Shown in pieces: positions 12,701 through 22,502 of a stretch of 64,000 nucleotides of DNA. Made by a program: the position numbers and the translations under genes. The notes below the pieces were generated by a model. It was not told the DNA's origin. It saw only the letters and a list, made by a program, of their open reading frames with translations, and searched no databases. This DNA comes from Arctopsyche grandis (Eukaryota; Arthropoda; Insecta; Trichoptera; Hydropsychidae), in contig NC_135364.1 in NCBI RefSeq assembly GCF_051622035.1, positions 25,536,501-25,600,500 of the forward strand, given 5' to 3'. Position 1 is the first letter of the stretch, and the number at the start of each line of letters is the position of its first letter.

Positions 12701-15270
12701 TAAATTAAACTTTCATATTGTTTTTAATTACTACCATTTTGCTTTTTTATCGGTGCAACACAACAGTTGGAATTGATTGCAGATAACGGCTTTGGAACGG
12801 GGACGCAAAATAGAAGACCTTCAAAAGCGACTGGTCGAGTCTGAAATGCTGAGGACCAAATACAATAGAAAAGTCAGCGTCTTGAAAGATCACGTCAGAT
12901 CAGCCGGCGAGACTATGGATCAAGAGAGAAGTCTGTCCGATCATCAGATAACGATGATGAGGGAAGAACTGGCGAGAACCAAGGAAATGGTAGCCGAAGC
13001 CAACAGACGAGAAGCTCAACTGCAAAGCTTCAGGTAAATAACAAAACTAAAACACACCAATAGACTATTAATGTTAATATATACCAATTTTCAGATCTTC
13101 TATCGCCAAACTGCTGGGTATATTCTCCCAAGTGCCCGATTATGAGATAGTGTCTCGTCTCCAGAAGTTGGTGGACGCTCATCATGACTTCACACTCGTC
13201 TCTCGTCGTTATGATGATCCTGCTCTTCGTTTAGCTGCTAGATCTCCTACAGGTCCTGGGCCTCCGAGCAGGCTGACTCGGACTCCTGAAAGGTCACAGT
13301 AACACCTCATTATTGTATCATTAAACTTCATATATGAACGCATTACATGCGAAATTTATGCCACATAAATTAAACGTGACAACTTTAAACGTGTTCGTTG
13401 CTTATTTACGATTTTGATAAAATTAAATTTCGTGCACTTAAATAAGATTTTATTACTCGTTAAATTTTATTAAAGATGGGCATGAAGTGGAAATGGAAAA
13501 ATTTTATCGTCACACTCTGTATATGACTCAGTGACTTTTTTAATATTACACATTTTTCTCGTTATTGGTTTACACATTAAATTACTTTCAAATTAGACTC
13601 AAAAGATGTCTAACTACCATTGAAATAAACAGATAACTACCATTGAAATAAATTGATTTAACAACTCAAATCTTTTTTGGAAAAATATAGCATTTTTAGT
13701 TAGATTTAATTTTGACCATAATTTTTTCATTTATTTTTCTTTTCAGAATTGCATTTTTTTTCCTCATGGTGTCCTTTTTGATAAATAGCATTTTTAGTCG
13801 TAATTGTTAGGTACTTTTTAAATATAAGATTTAAATTTTGACCATTATCATTTACAACCATTCACCATCCACTGTTGGATGAAGACTTCTCCAACAAGTT
13901 TGCTCAACTCTCATTCATCTCACCCCACACATTTATCTGATTTCATCCACCTATTTTCCTTGTGGTCTTCTTTTCACCTTTTTACATTCTCTCGGGTCCA
14001 TTCGAGCACTTACTTTGTCCACCTTTCCTCCATTCTTCTAGCTACATGACCCACTCATTGCCATTGGTGTTATTTTTGATAAATAACATTTTTAGTCGTA
14101 TTGTTAGGTACTTTTCAAATATAAGATTTAAATTTTGACCATCATAATTTACAACCATTTACCATCCACTGCTGGATGAAGGCTTCTCCACGTTTGCTCA
14201 ACTTTTATCCGTCTCATCCCGCACATTTTTCTAATTTCATTCACCCATATTCCTTGTTGCCTTCCTTTCACCCCTTTACATTCTCTCGGGTACCATTCGA
14301 GCACTTACTTTGTCCACCTTTCATCCATTCTTCTAGCTACATGACCCGCTCATTGCCATTTCACTCGCTCCACTATATGGACTACCCTTGTCATATTTCT
14401 CACCCACGTATTCGGTTTCCTATCTGTTCTCTTTATGCTGAGCATACAGCGTTCCATATTTATTATTACTAAATTATGTTCACAAAATATATATTATATT
14501 TATTTTCATAGCTACTGATCTACTGACCATTTTCAATTTTACTATTTTAATTTAATTTTGTTAGTAATCATAGTATTATATTATTCTGTTAATGTACAGC
14601 ATAATAGAAAAAAGAGCCCAAAAAGCATATTTATTTGAAATGTGAATGTTGTTCAAAAAATGTATAATACCAATGAATGACCATTCAGTGAAAAATATTT
14701 TTGAGAAGAGTTTATTTTCCAATTTTTCATTTAGAAATATGTACATATGTAGACTTAAAGCATATTTCAAATATTATATTCGACTTTTAGAGAACGTGTT
14801 TATATCATTTTATCAAAATTTATTTAACGTAATTAATATTAATATTAAAAAAAACAGACATCTCCATTGAATTATCAATTTTGTGATTTTAATAGATTTC
14901 GACCAAATAATTACTATGCAAATAAATGAAGCTAATAAAAAGCTTGTAAAAATAGATAAAAAGAATAAAACAAAAGAACAGATTTTTTAAATTTACATAA
15001 AATTTAATCAATTTCATAATGAAAACTCCACGCTGTTTGGAACTTTGACACTTTGAAAGAAGTTTTTCGCAAATTTTACAAATATTAGAACTCCTTAGAA
15101 TAAATGCCGTCTTTTATTAAGGGGCTGTCACACACTGGTACAATTTCCTTGATATTTATATATTTTTTTATAGATGTTTACGCTACGATGACACTGGCTA
15201 CATCGATCCTCCAGACAGTGAAGATTTGGACGATGACCTTTTGGGTAAAAGGACTCTGGGACCGTTGTGA
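9710..15270 (+). CDS. CCDC170: Coiled-coil protein resembling CCDC170
   Basis: Ten exons join in frame: 9710-9784, 10305-10397, 10461-11199, 11270-11442, 11518-11718, 11790-11933, 12014-12094, 12424-12696, 12783-13033 and 13095-13302 (stop TAA), 745 aa; all introns have GT/AG ends. A further coding-like exon, 15174-15270, could replace the last codons (see separate entry). After MASDRPNNEEDWKIF the protein is almost entirely heptad-rich, charged coiled coil (E/K/R/Q/L), broken near residue 480 by the polar exon GYYGSLPRLRRERSLHDLP. The block VYQLQRRVRILREQLQRRDL followed by HLDLLRRKLTLQEE and TERDEA is what I recall as typical of CCDC170, a Golgi/microtubule-associated protein also linked to ciliary inner-arm structures; length is close to human CCDC170 (about 715 aa). 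Other long coiled-coil proteins are possible. Confidence 0.75.
13770..14065 (-). mobile_element. LINE 3' end (RTE-like), tandem copy 1
   Basis: Minus-strand C-terminal coding end and 3' untranslated region of the element seen at 2440-2960 and 49995-50360. Directly followed by a second partial copy in the same orientation that repeats its 3' untranslated region (GATAAATARCATTTTTAGTC, then AAATATAAGATTTAAATTTTGACCA). Frame broken. Confidence 0.65.
14066..14465 (-). mobile_element. LINE 3' end (RTE-like), tandem copy 2
   Basis: Longer copy; on the minus strand it runs from ...MLSIKRTDRKPN-type codons (near 14440) through MAM (near 14350), the YPRECK-type block (near 14290) and ends at the QQWMVNG codons (near 14160), then 3' untranslated sequence. 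Several stops. Lies between the last certain and the candidate terminal exon of the CCDC170-like gene. Confidence 0.65.
14466..14640 (-). repeat. Dispersed repeat A, minus copy
   Basis: Contains ACTAAATTATGTTCACAA, TACTGATCTACTGA, GTTAGTAATCATAGTATTAT and TGTACAGCATAATAG, the complement of repeat A as seen at 27425-27680. Confidence 0.65.
15174..15270 (+). CDS. Candidate terminal exon of the CCDC170-like gene
   Basis: A good acceptor (poly-T then ATAG, ending 15173) precedes an open stretch encoding RYDDTGYIDPPDSEDLDDDL followed by LGKRTLGPL and a TGA. The codon use is protein-like and the phase (one base completing a codon) fits a phase-2 donor. In exon 13095-13302 the only phase-2 GT I see near the end is at 13293 (AAAG|GTCACA), a weak donor. 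So it may be an alternative C-terminus of this gene, or the last exon of something else. Polyadenylation-like AATAAA motifs follow at about 15500-15590. Confidence 0.4.
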
Positions 15271-16340
15271 CCCTTGGCCCTGCACCATCGCAGAGATTTC
15301 CTCTAAAGTTTTTAACTAAACCGATGTGCAATTAGTGCAAATGAATTGTGTCGTACTCTCGAAACAGTCGAAGAAATATCACTGCACATAACAGCTTATT
15401 TAGTCGATATATACATATGTGTGTATAATCGGTTGTGAGTGCAGATAAATTATCGTGTAGTTAATTAAGTGTTGAGATGTTACAGCGTTCTTCGAAGATT
15501 AATAAAACGAGTAGGTTCAAAGTACAAATATAATAATATATCACACATTTAGTGAGGCAAGTGTAATTTATTGTAAAGGATAATAAAATGTATTGGTACA
15601 CGTTGCACGCTCGTTTCTCTCGAAATAGAATCGCAAATGACTAACGGTTGATTTAAGTCGACATTTTGCATACCTACGTAAGTATTGATTGGATTCATTG
15701 ATACATAGGTGGTCTACGGTAGTTGTGTGTTTCCTTTGGAAGTCCTATCGTCAATCTAGATCTATCATCCTGAATCCTGACGATCTAGTTTTTCAAGATG
15801 CCTTATTAAGCCGGCGCGGAAATGTCAAGGCGACTCTTTTTAACAATGGATTATTATTTTTATTTTTTTGTCGTTAGTTACATGCATATATTCTCACTTT
15901 AAACTGTGGGATACGGGTGTAGGTTGAAACAATCTAGTATTAAATTTTGGTTTATCAATGTATTTATTTGGAATGATTGAGTGCGAGCGAGCTTTTTTTG
16001 GCAACTTACAAGCGTAGAGAGTTTTTCTATTGTATTTTGACGAAAAAAAAAGTAAATAATTGATTTTCATAGAATAAAAGCAGCAGTTTAGTATTGCATA
16101 ATGTTTGACATTTGAATTTTTTATTTGTGCAATTAATTTTATTGCCACAATTTTTCTTAAATATTCTACTAATATGGAGAGTATACGTAAATGTTCCAAG
16201 TGGGTAAATACAAAATATTGTTATATCTCATAAAACACTAAAGTTTGTTCGTATGTATGTATGTATGTATGTACCTACGTATTTTTCGTCAACAGTCTAT
16301 TGTTCTGACGTCTTCGAACAAATAATTCGCTTTTTTCTAA
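15271..16340. other. No recognised gene
   Basis: AT-rich; probable 3' untranslated/intergenic sequence. A short (GTAT)n tract lies at 16251-16272. Small open frames here are not supported. Confidence 0.4.
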
Positions 16341-16352
16341 TTCTAAGGATTC

Positions 16353-16521
16353 GACGTTCCCGGGGGCGTAGGCGCCGAGGGCGAAGCCCTAGGGCTTAAC
16401 CCCGTAGGGAGCGCAAACCCCTGGAGTGTACATATAATTTTTTATAAGAGACTTATTATATATTTTTGTTTGTTCGTGATAAATATTACAAATACCGAGC
16501 CAAGCCGGGTAATAAAGCTAG
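16353..16521 (+). mobile_element. Helitron-like 3' end with a GC-rich insert
   Basis: Ends in the Helitron hallmark: a short GC hairpin (GCCAAGCCGGGTAATAAAG) followed by CTAG and then T at 16522. Inside, 16353-16432 is a sharply GC-rich block (CCCGGGGGCGTAGGCGCCGA, GGGCGAAGCCCTAGGGCTT, CCCCGTAGGGAGCGC). The 5' end was not found, so the start given is only that of the GC block. Confidence 0.6.
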
Positions 16522-16689
16522 TGTATAGTAATTCATCTTTGAAAACATATATTTTTAAAGTAAGAATAATAAATCATATTTAAATTGTGTGTTTTTACAA
16601 ATATGTAACGGAGCAGTTCAGTTGATTGACAGTTGAGAGCTCAAATTCAAATTCTTATTGCTGGTAAGACCTATATCAACTATGTATTA

Positions 16690-16850
16690 AATCCAGATCG
16701 GCCGACTTCAGTCGGAATTTTTCAATTTATCTAGCTTAATTGTCACGACGAATCTAATAACATCGGCAGCCCCTTTCTCTCTAGCAAATTTGGTTAGTCC
16801 GAATTTGCTGATTGTTGCAGGCATACACATGCTTGCGGTTTGTAATAAAT
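16690..16850 (+). mobile_element. SINE body fragment
   Basis: Shares TTTATCTAGCTTAATTGT and CTCTCTAGCAAATTTG-type blocks with the SINE bodies at 44640-44880 and 52590-52800. The tRNA-like head is absent. Confidence 0.4.
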
Positions 16851-17464
16851 ATCTGTATACATATGTTGTATAATGTGAGTGTATATTTACACTCAAATTA
16901 TACAACGGCGTGTATGGAAAAAATAGAATAATCGTTAACGCTATGGTTACGGATTTGAAACCAATAAAAATGGTTTCATATTTTTAAAATAGTCTACTTT
17001 AAACATCAACAATAGTGAATAAGTAGTACGGCTCAAAGTCAGAAAGTTTTTACTAATAAGCACTCACCGATTAGGTAATTTGGTGCTCATGGACCGCTGG
17101 TTTACCATCACTAATCACCCGATCTCTATAGGCATGTATTGCAAATTTATTTATTTAATTAATTAATTGATTTTTATTTTATATTGGTGTTTTATATTGT
17201 TTATATGTAGGTAGGTAGGTAGTATTTAGTATGTTATTTAAATGATCAATTTACTTATGAAAATGTATCCCATGTTGTTTATTGTATTTTTGAATGCATT
17301 GTGCAATTTTTAACGATGCACTTGCCCATCTTGCAAGTAATATAAACAAACAGAGAAGTTTTTACCGGACATACGTCGAGCACCAAGCATCAAATACGAC
17401 TGATGCTAAAATTATTTAGGACTGTCTCTGGACAATCCTCACTTGAAAACAATATAACGCCTAA

Positions 17465-17938
17465 AGGTCTGACCGCACTATGCGACAACCGAACGATCCG
17501 ACACTTCACAACATTACGCGACCAAATATTGTTTGTATGAAATTGTATGAGACATAACGCACTGACGTAGAACGACACCTTGCATCAAAGTTGACCTTGC
17601 ATCAAAGTTGACATCAAAGGTGTCGTTCGCGACGTGACGCAAGTGTCGTTGAGTGGGGGTTGCCTTGCGACAATTATTCTCCTTCTTCATATCGTGACTT
17701 TGAAATAGCATGTATCCATAATATTTTGATTTTTCTCGATTGTTCTTCTTCCTCGCATATCAAAGATACTATAATAGCGCCCGTTTCGTCCATCTTGCTC
17801 CGAGGTACCGAACGAATGATTTACATAATTTACTACGTAGTGTCGCATCGCTGTCGTTCAAGTGCGGTTTACCTAATATTGTCGCACACTGTTGTGAAGT
17901 GTCGGATCGTTCGTTTGACGCACAGTGCGGTCAGACCT
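17465..17938. mobile_element. Harbinger-type foldback MITE, TAA target duplication
   Basis: 474 bp. Long inverted ends (about 70 bp; outermost AGGTCTGACCGCACT; inner CGAACGATCCGACACTTCAC and GCGACAATATT) face each other. The element is flanked by TAA on both sides (17462-17464 and 17939-17941), the three-base target duplication typical of PIF/Harbinger transposons. An inner short direct repeat (TTGACCTTGCATCAAAG/TTGCATCAAAGTTGACA) lies at 17580-17615. No transposase is encoded. Confidence 0.8.
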
Positions 17939-18039
17939 TAAAGCCACTTCTATTTTTATAACATTTCTCTGTTTCTGATGGGCTGACGTCAAAGTCGTTT
18001 CTGATTGGCTGGATTGGTTTGATTGGCAAAGACGCTTGT

Positions 18040-18167
18040 GATTGGTCGGTCGTTAAATAACATATTTTTTTTCGATTCAAATAAATTTAATAAAAAAACA
18101 AATTAAGATTGTTTTCATGGTTTTAATTTAATTTAAATTTACCGAGCGAAGCTGGAAAGCACCACTA
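18040..18167 (+). mobile_element. Helitron 3' end
   Basis: Ends ACCGAGCGAAGCTGGAAAGC, then ACCACTAG followed by T; the inside AAATAAATTTAATAAAAAAA stretch is shared with the complete short Helitrons at 20499-20742 and 55239-55445. The 5' limit is uncertain; the Harbinger-like MITE sits just upstream. Confidence 0.65.
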
Positions 18168-18518
18168 GTGTTTATATAATTCCAAGCTTTGCATTTAAAT
18201 ATAATCTCATTGATTTATAAAAAAAATAAAAAATAATATCATCGAATAATAAAAAAAATCCACAATATCTATAAGCCATTTCCGGGAAAATTCTTTGATA
18301 AATTCAACATGCGTATTTTTCCAATCCCCCAAACCAATTTTTTTCAATAATATGATAATGCATAGTTCTATTTACACATCAGACACTATCAACCGTTTAT
18401 TTACTCGCACATGACATTCACAAGAACAAACAAGTACACAACAATAATTGAAATTTGTAACAATACATAACAATCAAACGATTCGAAACACTACTGCAAC
18501 ACATTTCAATGCACACGG

Positions 18519-19172
18519 ATGCATAATCGGAAGATATTAATTTTCGTGTGCTTAGCAATAAGTTCAACTACGAATTTCGTCATGAATATACTGACGAACG
18601 TGTCATGGTACGTCAGCTTATTACTTCTCAACATTTACTGTAAGTACTTGCGTATATTAATTGTATCATCTCATTACATATTTACATAATCGTATGGAGA
18701 TTCAACTATGTCCGACTTGTTCAGATGTTAACACACTGGATGTGGATGGAGATCGGGAGCGTCATTTTTCAAACAAGCATATATCGCTGCATCATTCGAT
18801 CAATACGGGTCATAAAACTATTCAAAAGGACATAGATATTGGTCCAGGGGGATTCACCCAAGAAAAACACATAGTCATAAATAAGCACGGTCATAACGCA
18901 CACGGATATCATCAAGGATTTTCCCATTATGATGAATTGGATCATGATCACTCCCATCATAATAGCAATCAAAACCCGCCTATCGATGTGAGATTTGGTC
19001 CGGTTAAGGTATGTTTTAATGACTTTTTTAATGGATTTAGATGTTTCTTGATTGGAGTATTGTATTGTGTGTCTTTTAGGATGAAGATGCGGTTGTTTTT
19101 AATAGGAATTCCATGGATGATTTTGACGGAAAGCCTGAAAAGAAGACGAATTTGGATACACCTGAAGGGTAA
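18519..19172 (+). CDS. Small, probably secreted, histidine-rich protein
   Basis: Not recognised. Three exons join in phase: 18519-18639, 18725-19008 and 19080-19172 (stop TAA), introns 85 and 71 bp; donors GTAAGT and GTATGT are strong. The product has 165 aa. The N-terminus is hydrophobic: from Met1 (NRKILIFVCLAISSTTNFV) or, more like a signal peptide, from an in-frame Met22 (MNILTNVSWYVSLLLLNIYY, ATG at 18582). The mature part is strongly hydrophilic and histidine-rich: about 15 His between residues 54 and 119, densest in HGHNAHGYHQGFSHYDE and LDHDHSHHN. It then has a short IDVRFGPVK block and an acidic tail (DEDAVVFNRNSMDDFDG). Such composition would fit metal binding or a cuticle/secretory role, but that is only a guess from composition. 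Confidence 0.6.
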
Positions 19173-20498
19173 CACTGATGTAAATCTCACTTGAGCAATC
19201 GGTGTGTCATTATTTTAAACGAGTTTTATTTTGTAATATTTATTTACTATAGATTGTTTCGATTGTGATTAATTTGTTGCGATGATTCAGCATATTGTTT
19301 CTCCTACTTGTTTTTAAACAATCGATTTTTTTGTATGAATTTTTATTTAAATGTGAACTTTATTTCAATATTTTTTTAATAAATTTTAATGCTTTTGAAA
19401 TTGACTTTTAATATATGATTTAGAGAGAGAACAATGTGTAATTTATTGCAGAATCTTAATATTTCGGATTCGAATTAAAAGTTATGACTTTTGAATGTGA
19501 AATGTGTAAAATGTGGAAGTTCAACGCACGTTTGACTCACTTGTAAATATAGGAAAACTGGTTTGAAAACTCAACACCATAAGATAGTGGTATAGACTAT
19601 AGAGTCAAGTTTCAAATGCTCAAATTAGTTCAATGTCATTCTATTACAATTGAATTTATGGGCTCTGTAAGTATTACACTTTATAGAAAATATTCGTCAA
19701 AACTTGTATCACCGCATAAACATTCCGAAAGGATTATTTTACGATGAAAAGTTGTTATCATACGATACTCGGATCTAGTGAGTTCATCCATTTTGCGTTT
19801 TGTCAGTTTGGACGACCTTAAGCTTACGATATGTAGTTAAAATGAAATTTGATGTTCGCAGAGATCATGTTAACTTTTCTGTCGCTTTTACAATTTAGTA
19901 CTACCATCGCATGCTGTTTTATACATGTAGCGTACAATTTTAGTTCCTTGGATGGTATTTATATTCTCAATGTGTATGCACGATCTATGATATTTACATG
20001 TACTATTTTTTAATCAATTTATTTTATTGGATTAAATATTTTATGTGCGCATGCACGCATTCCTCCGACTTAAAATTTGCAATGCGATAAGTAAACGTAT
20101 ACAGAATTACAGAGGTAGAAGAATCCTTCGAAACGTAGCCTGTGGTCAAGACATTAAGATATTATCCTTCCAGGATGCACTGAACTTATTGCATTCGATA
20201 CAAGCTCAATCGAAAAATAATGTTTCACAAACAATACATATTGGATTTCCACTGTTATATTTTATACACCAGCCGTCAGTACCTGTACTTATAAATAAAA
20301 TGCTAAAGAGCTTACGGTTTTCTATAATATAATGCATATGACGGAAAAAATTGAAAATCGATGTTAGTAATATAATGCAAAAGATATACATATGTACATA
20401 TACATACATACATAAGTAAATTATTTAAAATAATTAAGCCTAAATGTAGAAAGCGTTATACATTTCACAGCATTATAATATACAAAGTTGTATTATAA
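19173..20498. other. No recognised gene
   Basis: AT-rich; AATAAA-type signals near 19377 may end the upstream gene. A 95-codon open frame at 20045-20332 (+) has no recognisable motif and is not called. Confidence 0.4.
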
Positions 20499-20742
20499 TC
20501 TAATATATAATTTCGAAAGAGACTTTGTATGTTTGTATCTTTGCTTGGGAACTTCGAAAACAAAACAAAGTTTCTATGACATTTCAATTGGTTGAATATT
20601 ATATTTTTTTCGATAATAAATTTAAATAAAAAAACTCATTATATAAATTTAATAAAAAAACAAATTAATATTTACTATTAGATTCGCCATGTTTAAGCAG
20701 TTTATATTGTAAATACTGAGTGAAGCCGGGTAAAACAACTAG
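20499..20742 (+). mobile_element. Short non-autonomous Helitron, complete
   Basis: Starts TCTAATATATAATTTCGAAA and ends GTGAAGCCGGGTAAAACAACTAG with the subterminal GC hairpin; inserted exactly between A (20498) and T (20743), the Helitron signature. 244 bp, no coding capacity. The copy at 55239-55445 is the same element with internal differences. Confidence 0.85.
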
Positions 20743-21117
20743 TATATTATATTAAAGAAAGATTATATTCAAAAATTGAAAGCGATTAAGAAAATTTGTT
20801 TTGCATATATGTACATATAATATATTCAAATATTTCTATTAGATTTGAATGAATATTATAATGATTTCGGCTGAAATTATATACATATAACGTCTGGAAA
20901 TGTGACTTGAATATTCATGTAATATAATAAACTGACTCAGTGGTGGATCTACTCAGTTAAGTGACCGGGTTTAACTGAATGAAGACGAAAGTCATGCATT
21001 TTTGGAAATACGTACGTGCGCGCATAAACACCAGATTGACTTTTATTATCGTCTGCAATATTTTGAGAAGAAAGTCTTATCTGCACCAAGTTTAATGCAG
21101 GGATGCTGAAATTCCTG

Positions 21118-21420
21118 CTATATAAAAGTAAGTTCTGGCCAACATGTATGTGCTAATATGAAGCTTCTCAAATATGTGATGCATTTAGTTAAAAAAACGA
21201 ATGCTTTATTTGGAAATTCATTCGATTTTATAATAACAATAACTATTATTCCAGACGATAGGGAGAATAGTGCAATCCCCAACGCCCATATAAATAATAT
21301 ATAGATAATAAAAAACAATATTATTGAAAAATAGCAAAAAAAACATAAATATATATATAAATTATAATAATAATAAATACTAATTATAATAAATAATAAT
21401 AATAATAATTATCAAATTAA
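21118..21420. other. AT-rich, no recognised feature
   Basis: Ends in a (TAA/AAT)n-like tract (21355-21415). No supported gene. Confidence 0.35.
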
Positions 21421-21436
21421 TCAATTTAATGTATAT

Positions 21437-21715
21437 TTAAGGCGGTCGGTGGAGTATTTCCATCCATCGAACATACAGTGAAGAATGCAAATGACAAGAT
21501 GCAGCAGCAAGAAGATAATTAGACGGTAAAAATATACGAAGACGCAGAGAGGCTGCTCTTATCCTGAGAATGGCCTCAAAGTGAGGCACATACCCTTCCA
21601 CAAACATTTGCGACGTGCTGCAGCCCCTAGGTAGCCTGAAGAGAGCACGGTAGCAATTGTTATATTGTACATTTATCCTCCTCATCGTCTCCCGCTTGTA
21701 ACTGGTCCATAATTA
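21437..21715 (-). mobile_element. LINE fragment, RT C-terminal region
   Basis: Minus strand encodes YNNCYRALFRLPRGCSTSQM followed by FVEGYVPHFEAILRIRAASL, the well-known post-RT segment of several insect non-LTR elements (YNNxxRxLxxLPRxCSxSxMF). Open for 82 codons. A second, more decayed copy lies at 50760-51075 in the same orientation. Confidence 0.8.
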
Positions 21716-21859
21716 TCTAGTATAGAGGCTAGTACAAGTCCTATTGGATTAATATGGCAACTCATCCAATATATATTTTTAAATACTTTTCTAATCGGGC
21801 GTAAATTCACCCGTCACTGTACTTACCAGTGTGTTGTCTGTTGAAAATCATCACTAGAC

Positions 21860-21975
21860 TTAGGCTTGGCATCGGTACACTATTGTCAATTTCTTGGTTA
21901 AACCATGCTTTTTTGCTGTCTTGCTTTGAACACTGATGGAACGGTCTATTGTTATTTGCGATGCCTAGCTTAAAT
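21860..21975. mobile_element. Foldback element, CTATTGTCAA family
   Basis: CACTAGACTTAGGC...CACTATTGTCAATTT at the left and GGTCTATTGTTATTTGC...GATGCCTAGCTTA at the right surround TTTTTTGCTGTCTTGCTTTG, the loop motif of the elements at 6935-7095 and 58000-58590. Confidence 0.6.
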
Positions 21976-22046
21976 ATAAACATCGCAATTTTTTTGCAAA
22001 ATCATCCCATCACAAAGCTCAAACCTCTTCCAAAATCCATCTACGG

Positions 22047-22502
22047 TAAATTTTATTTTATTTTATTTTTATTTTATTTTACATATATACCAGGAAGGCC
22101 TTACAGGTAAATCCCAATGCGCCTTCCTGGCCAATTACAAATACAAATGCAGCATTTTTTTATTATAAGTCGTTGAATTGCGAGACACTGAAAAAACTCG
22201 CAAATTAACGAGACATCTATGAATTGTACATAAATTTTTATTGTACATCCATCAAATTTCAAATAGTGGTGACATAGTAGGTAGGAAGGATTTTTTAGCC
22301 AATTTTTTTTTTCCGGGAACCGTTTCAACAATGAAATCAGAGAAAATTGGCAAACTCTGATAGGAAACGATCAACCTGGAGTCACAAATCCAGGTCTGAC
22401 CAACAGCATACTCTGAAAAATTCATTTTCATTCAGGGATAGAACCCGGCACCTTCTTGACGGTAAGCAGAAGCTTAACGTCCGAGCTATGCTGCTGGCTA
22501 TA
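22047..22502 (-). mobile_element. tRNA-derived SINE, full length
   Basis: Read on the minus strand: tRNA-like head starting AGCCAGCAGCATAGCTCGG (A box) and a B box (in this copy GGGTTCTATCCC), then the conserved body (AGTATGCTGTTGGTCAGACC; TCAGAGTTTGCCAATTTTC; GAAACGGTTCCCGG) and a tail AAGGCCTTCCTGGTATATAT followed by A/T repeats. Sister copies: 26698-27150, 43549-44002, 45605-46042. RNA polymerase III promoter internal; mobilised by a LINE. Confidence 0.85.

Noticed and set aside
20045-20332. 95-codon open frame (+)
   Set aside because: No motif, no splice context, AT-rich flanks; cannot be told from chance.
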